64,000 bases of DNA from a bacterium (GTDB lineage: Bacteria; Vulcanimicrobiota; Vulcanimicrobiia; Vulcanimicrobiales; SCRA01), in contig SCRA01000046.1 in assembly GCA_004297985.1 (NCBI GenBank), forward strand, positions 37,491-101,490. Reading direction: 5' to 3'. Position 1 is the stretch's first letter, and every line of letters starts with the position of its first letter. Made by a program: the position numbers and the translations under genes. Under the pieces are notes generated by a model, which saw only the letters and a program-made list of their open reading frames with translations, had not been told where the DNA came from and did not search any database. Of this stretch, positions 32,825 to 42,400 are shown one piece after another.

Positions 32825-33489
32825 TTCGCCACCACCGTATAGACCACGTAGACCGAGAACTGCGTCACGGGCGCGCCGCCGGAGAGGCGCAACTGGTAGT
32901 CGTAGCCTTGCGTGGCCGAATTGCTCGGAAGCCCGATCGTCGAGTGCGCGTACGACCACACCAGCGCCGACGAAGGCGGCAAACCGGCGCCATAGGAGAT
33001 GCCTGTCGTCGCGCCGCTGCCCGTCACCATGGCGCTCGTCTTCGAGAACGGCACCGCCGCAGCGTACGGCGTATTCGTGCCGTTGCTTGGCAGCCAGAAG
33101 AGCGTCGTGTCGATGGGCCACGTTCCGCTGCTCGCCGACGTGAAGTCACTGCTTCCCTCGGCGAAGACTTGGAAGCCGCTGGAGTCGTTGGTGAGCACGG
33201 CAACCTGTGCCGCGTACTTGTAGAGGTAGTTATACCCCTGCACGACCTTGCCGAAGTCGACGTAGCCGCCGCCGGGGATGGCGCTCGGCCCGGCTGCGGG
33301 CGCAGGGCTGCTCGGGCCGCCTTGCGGTCCGAAGCCGCTCTGGAAGTTGGGCGCCACGGTCATCGAGATGATGACCGCCGTCTTCCAGGTCGCCTCCACG
33401 GAGCCGGTCGCCGCGCGCACGCGCGCCGTCGCCGCTGCGACCATTGTCACGGCGATGAGCAGTGCCGTGAACCCCCGTCTTGCGTTCAT
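32821..33489 (-). CDS. secreted pilin-like subunit E of the usher-like locus
   Basis: Two-hundred-twenty-two residues with signal peptide (GFTALLIAVTMVAAATARVRA). The mature start GSVEATWKTAVIISMTVAP parallels the N-terminal strand of subunit B (GSVKLNWNVAVSASMQLAT). The C-terminus SVYVVYTVVAK is an alternating hydrophobic strand. The sequence is low in charge and rich in Gly, Ser, Thr and Ala, as expected of an exported beta-structured subunit. Two bases separate it from the large protein upstream. Confidence 0.6.
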   Translation of the reverse strand: MNARRGFTALLIAVTMVAAATARVRAATGSVEATWKTAVIISMTVAPNFQSGFGPQGGPSSPAPAAGPSAIPGGGYVDFGKVVQGYNYLYKYAAQVAVLTNDSSGFQVFAEGSSDFTSASSGTWPIDTTLFWLPSNGTNTPYAAAVPFSKTSAMVTGSGATTGISYGAGLPPSSALVWSYAHSTIGLPSNSATQGYDYQLRLSGGAPVTQFSVYVVYTVVAK

Positions 33490-33491
33490 CG

Positions 33492-36400
33492 CTAGTTCAA
33501 CACCAAGGTGAAGGTGACGATCGTGCTCCCTGGCGAGGTGCTCCCCGTCGAGTCGACGAGGAAGCTCATGATCGTATCCACCGGCTTGTGATAGGCTTGT
33601 CCGTTGTATGTCGAGATCGCAAGCCCGGGGTTCGATCCGCTCGGCGAGGCAATGACGGGCAGCGCGGCAAACGCCGCCTGGGCGATCGAGAAACCGCTGG
33701 CCGACGACGACGTAGCCGCGTCTCCTGCAACTTGCAGCTCCGGCTTGCTGCTACCGTTGAGCGGATTGTTGTTCGCCGAGGCGTACAGCGTCCAACTATC
33801 GGGCGAGACGGCATCGGAGGAGATGCTGGCATTGACGAGGTCGGTGGCGGTAAAGGTGCCGGTGAAACTCCCCAGCGTGATCAGCGTGGGGGACTGCGTC
33901 GTGTCGACCACGCAGCCCAGGCAGTTCGTGGCCGGCATCGAACCGCCGGGCCCCGGCTTGGGCAGCACCGTGCCTGTGCCGGACGGGGGCGTGATGATGT
34001 TCATCTGCGCATCGAAGACGACTTGCAGCGACCCAGCGCCGGCGTAGGGTGGTGTGGCATTCACGGTCCCGCCGCCTGCGCCGGTTGACGTTACCCTCGT
34101 GGGCCAATCGAAATAGCTTCCCAGATCATAGGGCGTCTCCGCGTTGAAGTAGAGATTGATCGACTGCCCGCTGGCGATATTGCAGCCCGTGAGGTTGATG
34201 ACGCCGTTGCCACCGCCGGCGGTGGCGCTGCCATAGTTGGAGGCGTTGAGCGAACCCGAGCACGTCCCGGGCGAGGCGGCGCCGGGTCCGTTCACGTACG
34301 GTGCCACGGCGAACTTCCAGAAGACGCCGGCTCCGTCCGTCGCGTTGATGAAGGCGCGCGTCTGCCCCGGAACGGTGATGTTCACGCTGGTGATCGTCTT
34401 CTGGCCGTTGTTGGCGATCTGGTAGAGGAACGAGCTCCCGTTGGGGTTATTGGCGTCGGTGCCGATCTGCGGCTGCGTGCTGCCCGGCACCGGCGTGGGG
34501 TTACCCGACGGCGGGAAGGCGCCCACGTAGCCGCCCACATCGGTGAACGCCACCGAGGCCGAGGTCGGACTGACCGTCAGCGTGGCGTTCTGGCTCGGCG
34601 CCGACGTTGCGCCGCCGTTCGCGCCGACCACCGTCCACGCGACGTTGTACGTTCCCGTCGTGGGGAACGGCGACGCCGCGTAGTTGAAGGTAATCGGCAG
34701 CGTCTGCCCAGGCGCGAGCGCGTTGGCCTCGTACGCCGATGAGCACGGCTTGGGCTGTCCGATCGGGCAGACCTGGATGACGTAGGTCGCCGGCGGCCCA
34801 CTTGCCGTCTGGTTGACGTACCAGCCGGCCGGCACCGCGATGCTGGTGGGAATTACGCCGCTCGGAACGCTGAGATCGATCTCATCGACGTAGTCGGGGA
34901 ACGGGCTCGAGGCGTTGCTGGTATTCGTGAAGTTCAGCACGGTCGTCGATGCCAGTCCCGTCGGCACGGTGTTGGGCGAGAAGACCGAGGTCATGGTCGT
35001 TGGATTAAGCGAGTAGACGGCAAGCTCCGTGGAGTCGATGTTGGTTGCCCCGACGATCGCGTTCTGCGTGCTTTGCGTCGAGCTCAGCGTATAGGGCGCC
35101 CCACCTCCGCTGGGGTTGTCGAAGTTCGCCACCATGGGGATCGACTGATAGCCGAACGGGATCTGAAACATCGGGAAGTTCAGCACGAAGACGGCGGTCT
35201 TATTGAAGCCCACACCGGCACATCCGCCGCGGCATTGAAGCTCGATCTGGTTGGTGGTCAGAGCGCCGTTGCTCTGCTGCGGCAGGACGCGCCAGCCCGT
35301 CTGATTGGCCCCGTTGACGGTGACGGACTGCAGGATGGGTGTGTTGGTGTTGCCGTCGTACGTGCTGGGGAAGGTCATCTCGAGGTCTTTGAGCGTCTCG
35401 TTCGGACCCTTGTTGACGACGGTCAGCGTCAACGAGTACGCCGCATTGGAGGGCGTCCCGCCGGTGTTGACGTCGTACATCGCCTGATTGAAGCGCGGCA
35501 GGTTGATCGGTGCGGGGCCATTGGTGACGCGCCATGCCTCCGTCGCCACGCCCGAGAATGCCCCGCCTTGCTGGAGCACCAGCAACGGGTTGGTGACGCT
35601 GTCGGAAGCGCTGTACGCGATGCCGTGCTGCGGCAAGATACCGCTCTGGATGTTACAGGGGCCGGTTTTGCAGACATTTCCGCTGGTCAGGCTCACTTGG
35701 ATGTTGAAGGCAAGCGTCGTGGCGCCGCTGAGCGTTGCGGTAGGGTTGGCGGGATCAGGCGTGGCGGAGATGGCGGTCGAGGCACCACCGACGTAGACGA
35801 TGTCCCAGAGGCTGCCGGCGCTGTCGGTGGCCGTCGTGTTGCCGCCGGGAAGGGATAGCTGCTCGCCCTGGCCGTCGTTACTGAGCCGTACACCGGAGAT
35901 GCCGTCGGCATTCCATGGGCCGAAGGCGCCGCCGGCAGCATTCGAGACGGTGACTTGCGCGGTCGTCCCGGGGACGGCCGTCGCCAGCACGTTGGTGAGC
36001 GGATTGGTCCAGGCGAACGCTCCCTGATAGCCAAGGATCGTGAACGACTTGGTTCCCAAGACGGTACCGGAGTTCCGGTCGTAGAGCTGAGCCGTGAGGA
36101 CGTTCGGCGCCAGGGGCGTGACCGTGGGACCCAGTGCCTCGAGCGTCGAGGCGTTGGCGGGGAACGGATTCTGCGTGAAGGTCGCACTGCCCGCGCCCTG
36201 CGTAGCCGTCGGCAACGTGCCGCTGGGTACGCCGGCGGAAGCGCCGTTGTTCAACACCATCCCGTTGGGGTCGCTGACGGTCAGCCCGATCGTGTGCCCG
36301 TTCGAGCCAGCAGGGAGCCCGGTAACACGGTAGGTGAGTCCCGTGACCGAGGCGTCGATAAAGCCGTCGTTTGCGAAGATATCGCCCAGGTTCGTCCCCG

Positions 36401-37460
36401 TGCCGAGCGTCGCGTTGTAGGGCGTGAGCGTCCACGCGATCGTCGACGGCTCGATCGAAACCTGCTGCGTACCCACCAAGTCGCTCGTCGTGGCGTCGTA
36501 GAGCTGGACGGTGTAGGTCCCGGTGCGCGGCGTCGCGCCCACGGGCCAACCCACCGTCATCTGCCCCGTGGGCACCGGCGACCCGACCGTCGACCCGGCC
36601 ACGAAGCAGGTTCCGGGCTGCGAGTTGGACGAGGCGGGAACGCTGTAGACGCATGGGAGGTTGGCGGCACCGGTGTAGACCCAGCCGAAGGCGTAGCTGT
36701 GCGCGGGATTCAGGCCGCTCGCGCTAGCGTAGACCGTGCTGCCCGCCGTGAAGTCCGTAGCGGGATGGAGCAGTGCGCCGTCGGCGTACGTATCGAAGTG
36801 CTGGCTGGCCAGCACCACCACGTAGACGACGGAGTCATAGTTGCCCGTGTTGTTGTTCTGGGCGACGAACGTCCAGACGCCGGAGTACGGCGCCGCCGTT
36901 CCGGGATTCGGCGTGGAATCATATGGCGTGCCGAAGTAGAGGGGGAAGTAGCCCCAGCAGTTCCCGTTGTTGTCGGTGGGACCGGCGCTGCCCGTGAACG
37001 ACGTGCCGTCCGGCGGGAAGATCAGGTAGGTGTAGTTCGTCGATGGCTGGAGCCCGGCGCACTGAATGTAGTTGAAGTTGTTGTACGAGAGCGTCGCGTC
37101 GTAGATCTGGTAGATCGTGCTGTCGCCGGTGAGAACGATCGTTCCGCCTGAGGCGCTGGCGATGCGGCGGTGGCCGGCCATCGAGGCCAGGGCACGCCCC
37201 ACGGTCATCGGCGCGGGGCGCCGCAACCCGGCTCTCGAGGTGATACGGACGATGTGTCGCCCGGCCGCGGCGGTCGCGGCAGCCGGCGTGGCTGTCGGCG
37301 CGACGCGCAACGGCAGCGGTGGAGGTGTCGGCGGCTCGGGAAGGCGACGTGTGCCGCCGGTGCCGGGAGCCTGCGGGCCGGCCAGGACGAGCTGCGAAAC
37401 CATCGCAAGCGCTGCGATGATCCCCGAGACCGTCAGCCAGAACCGGCCAATGCGTGACAT
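33492..37460 (-). CDS. very large secreted beta-rich protein of the usher-like locus
   Basis: About 1322 residues. The ATG at 37460 (MSRIGRFW) follows AAGGGG and is preferred over the GTG at 37478. A signal peptide (IGRFWLTVSGIIAALAMVSQLVLA) and a Pro-rich linker (RRLPEPPTPPPLPLRV) lead into many Ser/Thr/Asn/Gly-rich beta domains resembling DUF11/Ig-like repeats (VFSPNTVPTGLASTTVLNFTN, then SVNITVPGQTRAF). The C-terminus ends STIVTFTLVLN, again an alternating strand. It is probably a surface adhesin or fibre tip. It is encoded between the chaperone and subunit E. Confidence 0.6.
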   Translation of the reverse strand: MSRIGRFWLTVSGIIAALAMVSQLVLAGPQAPGTGGTRRLPEPPTPPPLPLRVAPTATPAAATAAAGRHIVRITSRAGLRRPAPMTVGRALASMAGHRRIASASGGTIVLTGDSTIYQIYDATLSYNNFNYIQCAGLQPSTNYTYLIFPPDGTSFTGSAGPTDNNGNCWGYFPLYFGTPYDSTPNPGTAAPYSGVWTFVAQNNNTGNYDSVVYVVVLASQHFDTYADGALLHPATDFTAGSTVYASASGLNPAHSYAFGWVYTGAANLPCVYSVPASSNSQPGTCFVAGSTVGSPVPTGQMTVGWPVGATPRTGTYTVQLYDATTSDLVGTQQVSIEPSTIAWTLTPYNATLGTGTNLGDIFANDGFIDASVTGLTYRVTGLPAGSNGHTIGLTVSDPNGMVLNNGASAGVPSGTLPTATQGAGSATFTQNPFPANASTLEALGPTVTPLAPNVLTAQLYDRNSGTVLGTKSFTILGYQGAFAWTNPLTNVLATAVPGTTAQVTVSNAAGGAFGPWNADGISGVRLSNDGQGEQLSLPGGNTTATDSAGSLWDIVYVGGASTAISATPDPANPTATLSGATTLAFNIQVSLTSGNVCKTGPCNIQSGILPQHGIAYSASDSVTNPLLVLQQGGAFSGVATEAWRVTNGPAPINLPRFNQAMYDVNTGGTPSNAAYSLTLTVVNKGPNETLKDLEMTFPSTYDGNTNTPILQSVTVNGANQTGWRVLPQQSNGALTTNQIELQCRGGCAGVGFNKTAVFVLNFPMFQIPFGYQSIPMVANFDNPSGGGAPYTLSSTQSTQNAIVGATNIDSTELAVYSLNPTTMTSVFSPNTVPTGLASTTVLNFTNTSNASSPFPDYVDEIDLSVPSGVIPTSIAVPAGWYVNQTASGPPATYVIQVCPIGQPKPCSSAYEANALAPGQTLPITFNYAASPFPTTGTYNVAWTVVGANGGATSAPSQNATLTVSPTSASVAFTDVGGYVGAFPPSGNPTPVPGSTQPQIGTDANNPNGSSFLYQIANNGQKTITSVNITVPGQTRAFINATDGAGVFWKFAVAPYVNGPGAASPGTCSGSLNASNYGSATAGGGNGVINLTGCNIASGQSINLYFNAETPYDLGSYFDWPTRVTSTGAGGGTVNATPPYAGAGSLQVVFDAQMNIITPPSGTGTVLPKPGPGGSMPATNCLGCVVDTTQSPTLITLGSFTGTFTATDLVNASISSDAVSPDSWTLYASANNNPLNGSSKPELQVAGDAATSSSASGFSIAQAAFAALPVIASPSGSNPGLAISTYNGQAYHKPVDTIMSFLVDSTGSTSPGSTIVTFTLVLN

Positions 37461-37526
37461 CCCAACAAGCCCCTTCACGTCGTCCGTGACGCTGCTGCGC
37501 TCGACGCAGCCCCATCGGCTACGGCC

Positions 37527-38309
37527 TCAGCGCACGGTAAAAGTCTTCTCTCCTCCGGAGAGGTTCGGCCCGCCGTAGTCGATCAACGCGATCGCCGTGT
37601 ACGATCCGGGCTGAAGCTTCTTGCCGACCACGTCGACGATGCGCTGACCTCCGCGCTCGACGAGCATCTGCTTTGGAATCTCGATCCGCTCCACGACCGT
37701 GGAGCCTTGCTTGACTTCGATCCGCCCGTTGAGGTACACGTGCGCGTTGCCGGTGTTCTTGAAGCCGACGAGATAGCGCTCGCCCTCGGGCGAGGTGCGC
37801 GCAGAGACGTCGTCGACTTCTCCGGAGAGTTGAAGGGTGTTGGGAACCAGCTCGTAGATCTTGGCCGCGATGCGCTCCGAGAACGATACCCCTCCAGGCT
37901 TGCGCGTGGGGCGCGTCTGGAAGAAGGCGATCACGGAGTGCTCTCCGCTGGCCGCCGCCGGCACCGCCACCGAGACGCGAACCTGCGTCAGCGTATTCGG
38001 GGCGACGTCGAACTCACGGGGATTGAGCGAGACCCACGGGGCCATCGAGTACTTGTTCTTCCCGGGGGGAAGGAAGACGTACTGCCCGTTCGCACCGACC
38101 GTGAAGTCGACCAGTGAGACTTGGATGTGTACCGTGTCCGCCCCGGTATTCCGTACCGTGATCGGGATCGTCTGTCTCTGCCCGGCGGAGGCTTCCATCT
38201 CGTACTTCGCCGGGGAGACGTCCAGCCCCAAGTCGGCCGGAGCCGAGCGCGGAACGAGGAGAACGAATCCACACAGAGCCAGAGCCGCCGACCATCGTGC
38301 CACAGTCAT
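37527..38309 (-). CDS. PapD-like periplasmic chaperone
   Basis: Two-hundred-sixty residues with signal peptide (TVARWSAALALCGFVLLVPRSAPA). The first Ig-like domain (about 28-150: LGLDVSPAKYEMEASAGQRQ, ITVRNTGADTVHIQVSLVDF, FDVAPNTLTQVRVSVAVP, SVIAFFQTRP) follows the PapD chaperone pattern. A second beta domain follows (LVGFKNTGNAHVYLNGRI). It ends GGEKTFTVR. It is shorter and more divergent than classical proteobacterial chaperones. Its place among secreted subunits and a barrel protein supports a fibre-assembly role. Confidence 0.7.
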   Translation of the reverse strand: MTVARWSAALALCGFVLLVPRSAPADLGLDVSPAKYEMEASAGQRQTIPITVRNTGADTVHIQVSLVDFTVGANGQYVFLPPGKNKYSMAPWVSLNPREFDVAPNTLTQVRVSVAVPAAASGEHSVIAFFQTRPTRKPGGVSFSERIAAKIYELVPNTLQLSGEVDDVSARTSPEGERYLVGFKNTGNAHVYLNGRIEVKQGSTVVERIEIPKQMLVERGGQRIVDVVGKKLQPGSYTAIALIDYGGPNLSGGEKTFTVR

Positions 38310-38336
38310 ACTCTTCGTTATCGGCGGCTGAGCGCG

Positions 38337-38362
38337 CCTGGCGGAGCCGAAGTTCCGCCAGG
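38337..38362 (-). promoter_or_regulatory. intercistronic hairpin after pilin-like subunit B
   Basis: CCTGGCGGA and TCCGCCAGG form a perfect 9-bp stem with an 8-base loop in the 105-base spacer between subunit B and the chaperone gene. There is no T-run. Such hairpins after abundant subunit genes commonly stabilise the upstream message or partly terminate it. Confidence 0.5.
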
Positions 38363-38414
38363 AGTATCACTCTCCCGTTGATTCCTGCTGTTCCCGCGTC
38401 CCTTCTCGTGATCT

Positions 38415-39215
38415 CTAGTTCGGGACCAAGACCACTGTCATGATCGCATTGGACGAAGCGGTCGACGGCGCGCCCTTGTCGAGGTTGATCTGAACGTCCT
38501 GTGCCGCGTAGACCGTGCCCGCCGGAGCCGTGGCCCCGCCGGCGATCTTCAAGCCGTTGGTACCGGTCTCGGTGTAGTACTCGAAACCGGCGGTGACGAT
38601 GCCGGCACCGGGGCCGCCGTCCTGGCTACCAGGGCCGCCGCCGCCGTTGGTGATGGCGCCGCCCGTCCCGTTGGGAATCGGTGCGCCGCCAGCCGCGCAG
38701 CCGGTGACTGCGCCCGCGGTGAAAGTCGCCGCGGCCACCGTCGTGGTGCGAGTCGAGGCGGCCGCGGCAGCGGCAGCCGGAGCCAGCGGAAACGCGGCGC
38801 CGCCGTCCGGGAAGGCGCAGAAGCCCGTGCCGCTGGCCGGAGCGGCGTCCATGTACTCATAGACGTTGTAGCCGCCCGCGTCGTTGGTTTGAATCGCCGT
38901 CTCGATCGCGTTCTGATAGAGGCAGCCCACCGGGGCCGCGAGACTGGGATTCAAGGTTCCGTACGTGAGGTTCAGCGTGGTCTCAGCAGCCGGCGCACCG
39001 CAGACGCCTGCGGCGCTTGGCGTGAGCGCCGGCGCGACGGTGCCCTGCGTGAACGCGCCGGCACCGAACTGCGTGGCCAACTGCATCGAGGCGGAGACAG
39101 CGACGTTCCAGTTCAGCTTGACGGAGCCGTAGTGCGGCGCGGGGGCGGCGAACGCGGCAGTCGACGTGGCCGCCATGCCCACTGCGAGCATGGAGGCTGC
39201 GAAAGCTCGATTCAT
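38415..39215 (-). CDS. secreted pilin-like subunit B of the usher-like locus
   Basis: Two-hundred-sixty-six residues from the ATG at 39215 (MNRAFAASMLAVGMAATSTA); the track start at 39311 is upstream of the signal peptide. The mature part opens YGSVKLNWNVAVSASMQLAT, similar to subunit E. It has long Ala/Gly/Thr stretches (APAAAAAAASTRTTTVAAA) and five cysteines, and ends NAIMTVVLVPN. It is the first subunit after the barrel gene, followed by a hairpin, so it may be the major subunit. No named family is recognised. Confidence 0.6.
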   Translation of the reverse strand: MNRAFAASMLAVGMAATSTAAFAAPAPHYGSVKLNWNVAVSASMQLATQFGAGAFTQGTVAPALTPSAAGVCGAPAAETTLNLTYGTLNPSLAAPVGCLYQNAIETAIQTNDAGGYNVYEYMDAAPASGTGFCAFPDGGAAFPLAPAAAAAAASTRTTTVAAATFTAGAVTGCAAGGAPIPNGTGGAITNGGGGPGSQDGGPGAGIVTAGFEYYTETGTNGLKIAGGATAPAGTVYAAQDVQINLDKGAPSTASSNAIMTVVLVPN

Positions 39216-39350
39216 GACGTATGTTCCCTTTCGGCTAGAGCTACGGGAGAGTCCGAGATTGCCATCCTTGGCAGACGACGCTCTCACATCACGTATGATA
39301 CGCGAGGTCAAGAGATGCTGCTAGGTGATTCGGCCGCGCGAAGGCGTTTC

Positions 39351-39388
39351 TTTACGGCGAGTTTACGGCGCCGGCTCGCCATGTAAAC
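39351..39388. promoter_or_regulatory. phased TTTACGGCG direct repeats upstream of subunit B
   Basis: TTTACGGCG occurs at 39351-39359 and again at 39362-39370, one helical turn apart. An inverted GTAAAC lies at 39383-39388. The site is about 135-170 bases before the subunit B start codon, in the spacer that also ends the barrel gene. It is plausibly an activator-binding site. Confidence 0.35.
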
Positions 39389-39405
39389 GGCGCTTAACAA
39401 AAATG

Positions 39406-42400
39406 CTAGCGTTGCGCAGCATTCAGCGCGAACGGATAGGCCTTCCCCGCCTTGTTCACGATCGTACCGTGATACGGCAGACCGTGCGACCACAACCGGA
39501 CGTCGAAAGTATACATCTCACCCCGCGCCTCCGGCAGCTTGAACGCGTAGCCGTCTTCGAAGCGCACGACGTCACCGGGCTGGACGGGCGCGAGGATCTT
39601 CGCCGTCACCGCAATCGTATGCCCCGGCTGCGGCCGATGCGTGAGCACGTGCGCGGCGATCAGCGGTACCTTCGGATCCACAGTCACCGATCCGTCGCCG
39701 ACACCGTGTGTGGCCCCCTCGACGGAGACGCGTAGCGCGTAGTCGCCGGCTTGGAGGATCGGCACGAGGAAACTGCCGGTCCAGGCACGCAGCGCAACGT
39801 CGAAGCGCAGCGGGAAGGAGCCGAAGGCATCGCTCTGCTGGGTGACGGCACTGGGATGCTGAGCGGTCGTGCGAACGATGAGCTTGACGATGCCGCCCGG
39901 CGGCGCGTGCTCAGGCCGCACCGTTACCGAGACACCTGCCTTCTGCCCGTTGTCGAAGGAGAAGACCACGGACTTCGCCGCGGTGCCGAGCTTGAAGACG
40001 ACGCCGCCACTCTCGGATCCGCCGAAGACTTGCACCGGTTCGTCCGGTCCCTGCACCACGCTCTCGTCTTCGGGCAGCGTCTCGGGATCGACGCTGACCT
40101 GGTAGCTCCCCGGTGGAACGTCGTCGAGCAGGAAGCTCCCGTCGTCGTTGGTGATCGCTGCGTAGTCACCGGGCTCGGCCACGACGTAGACGTTGCGCGC
40201 TCCCTGCAGCGAGCCGAAGCCTGCGTCTGGCGCATAGAGCACGTGACCGCTGATCGATCCCAGCGGGAGCGCCGTGTAGTCCACCGTGGTCAACTGTCCC
40301 TGCACCACCTGCACGGTACGTTGCGGATCGCCCCGTAATTGGAACGATGCCGGCACACTGGCTACGGCCAACGCCACGTGGTGCGTCCCCGGGAGGAGAC
40401 CGCCAACCTGATAGGCGCCGTCGGGACCAGTCGTAGCGTGATGACCTCCGTCGACCACGATGTCGACTCCGGCAATGGGCTGCGATCCCTTGGACGTGGC
40501 GGCATACAGGTGCCCGGCGATGCCCGCGAAGGCACCGACGCCGAAGTCCATCGTCGCGGTCTGCCCGCCCCCCACCTCGACGCTCGCCTGTCCGCGTTCG
40601 GCCACCAACCCATTGGCAATCGTGCCCTGCACGATGGAGACCGTGTGGAAGCCCTGGCGGACGAAGCGGAACTGATAGCCGCCGTCGATATCCGTGCGCA
40701 CGGGCGTCGTACCGTCGAGCAAGATCAAGACGTTGCCCAGGCCCCGCTGTCCGAAGCTTGCGGCTGAGTTCGCGGAGACCACGTACACGTGGCCCGCGAT
40801 GGTGGCGGGCAAGTTCGGATTGGCGCGCCCGCTGTAGCGCGTGGTGCCCAGCGAGAGCGGCCCCACGAGATCGACGTTCAAGCTCGACGCGCTCGAGGCA
40901 CCCAGACCCGACTGGTGCGAGCGCGTCGCTGTGATGTTCAAGGCGACAAGAGATGAGAGCCGGCGGATCACCCCGATGCTGTACGAGCGCTGTGAGGTGC
41001 CCACACCGCCGCTGTCATCGGAGGCGAACTGCTCGCCCAGCGTGAGATCGGTACGCGGCCCCAGACGGCGGACGTAGGAGAGCAGCGTCTGGCGCTGGTT
41101 CGTCGCCGCACCGACGCTGCGCTGCTGGCCGAAGGAACTCTGCGCCTGGAGGAAGCCCTCACCGATCGTATGCGCGATCGCGAACGTCTCTTGCGACTGC
41201 ACGGCTGTGCCGCCAGAATTGGCGGCCGTTGCGCGCTGCAACGTCTGCGAGAGGGAGAATCCCTTGAGCGTCTCGGTGGTCGTCACGCCATCGGCGCGGT
41301 TGACGGAGGTCTCTCCGCCGGCAGTCGAACGCGCGTCGCTCTCCAAGAGCGTCACGGAGCTGGTCCCGACGGGCTGACTGTACGTCACGTTGCGCCGGGT
41401 CGTGCGATTCCATTGGCCGCTCGAGAATGCGTCATCGCGACCGAGGTCGACGAGCAGACTTCCCGCTTTGCCGACGCCGCGCTGGAGCGTCAGCTCCCAT
41501 CCGCTGTCGGCGTTCGCGGTCGAGGTCAAGGAAGTGAAGCCGCCGGGAATGGAGCGGATCGAGAGCGACGCGTAGCCGCGGTTCCAGGGGGCGTTGAACT
41601 GTGCCGCAGTAGCGATGCGCGCGCCGTCAGCGGCGCCCGCAACGCCCTTTGTTCGATCCAGGGCGGCCTCGAGATTGGTGCTGAGATGTGAGGAGTAGCG
41701 CTGGTAGGTGGCATCGGCGATGACATTGCCGGCCTTGGACTGTTCACCGCGCGAGGCGATCAGCGTTCCGGTGAGCAGCGAGCTCTTCGGCAGGAAGTAT
41801 TGGCGACGGACGCCCAGCGATCGGAAGCCCTCGCCGCCGGCTTGCGTGGCCGACGCCCCGATGAGATCTAACTCGCCGTTGCGACGGGGGACCCGAAGCT
41901 CCAAGCCGCGGGCAAAGCCGCCGATGCCGACCTGAGAGTCGCTCGGGCCGGTGAGGGCACCGTACGCCAGCGCGTACGTGGCGGCCCGGTAGGCGGCCTG
42001 GATCTGACCGACGGACGAGGTGCCCGAGGTGTAGCCCACCGGGTCCTGGATCGAGAGCGAGGTCTGCTCCGTACGACGCTCGAGCGTCAAGATGAACGAA
42101 ACGCCTAACACGTCGCTCGCCGCGAGGCTGGAGGCCGTTGACGTGCGGTGGGAGCCGATGTCAAATCCACCGGCGGCGGCAAACTGAAGTGAACCCCGTC
42201 CGAAGAGCGGAGCGCGCCGCGGCCGCGGATCGCTCCGCTCCCCCGCCCCTGGGACGGACGAGGCCTCGGGACTCGGCACTTCCACGGGTATGGGAACGTC
42301 GTTGGGGATCAAGAGTGGGGCCTCGGTGGCGACGGGAGCCGGGGGCAGCCTCGGAGGAGCCGCGCCTTGGGCGAGCACGCGTCCCCCGCCGGGGGGTCCT

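Noticed and set aside
35955-37151. 398-residue plus-strand ORF
   Set aside because: Antisense to the large secreted protein, Arg/Gly-rich, no domain.
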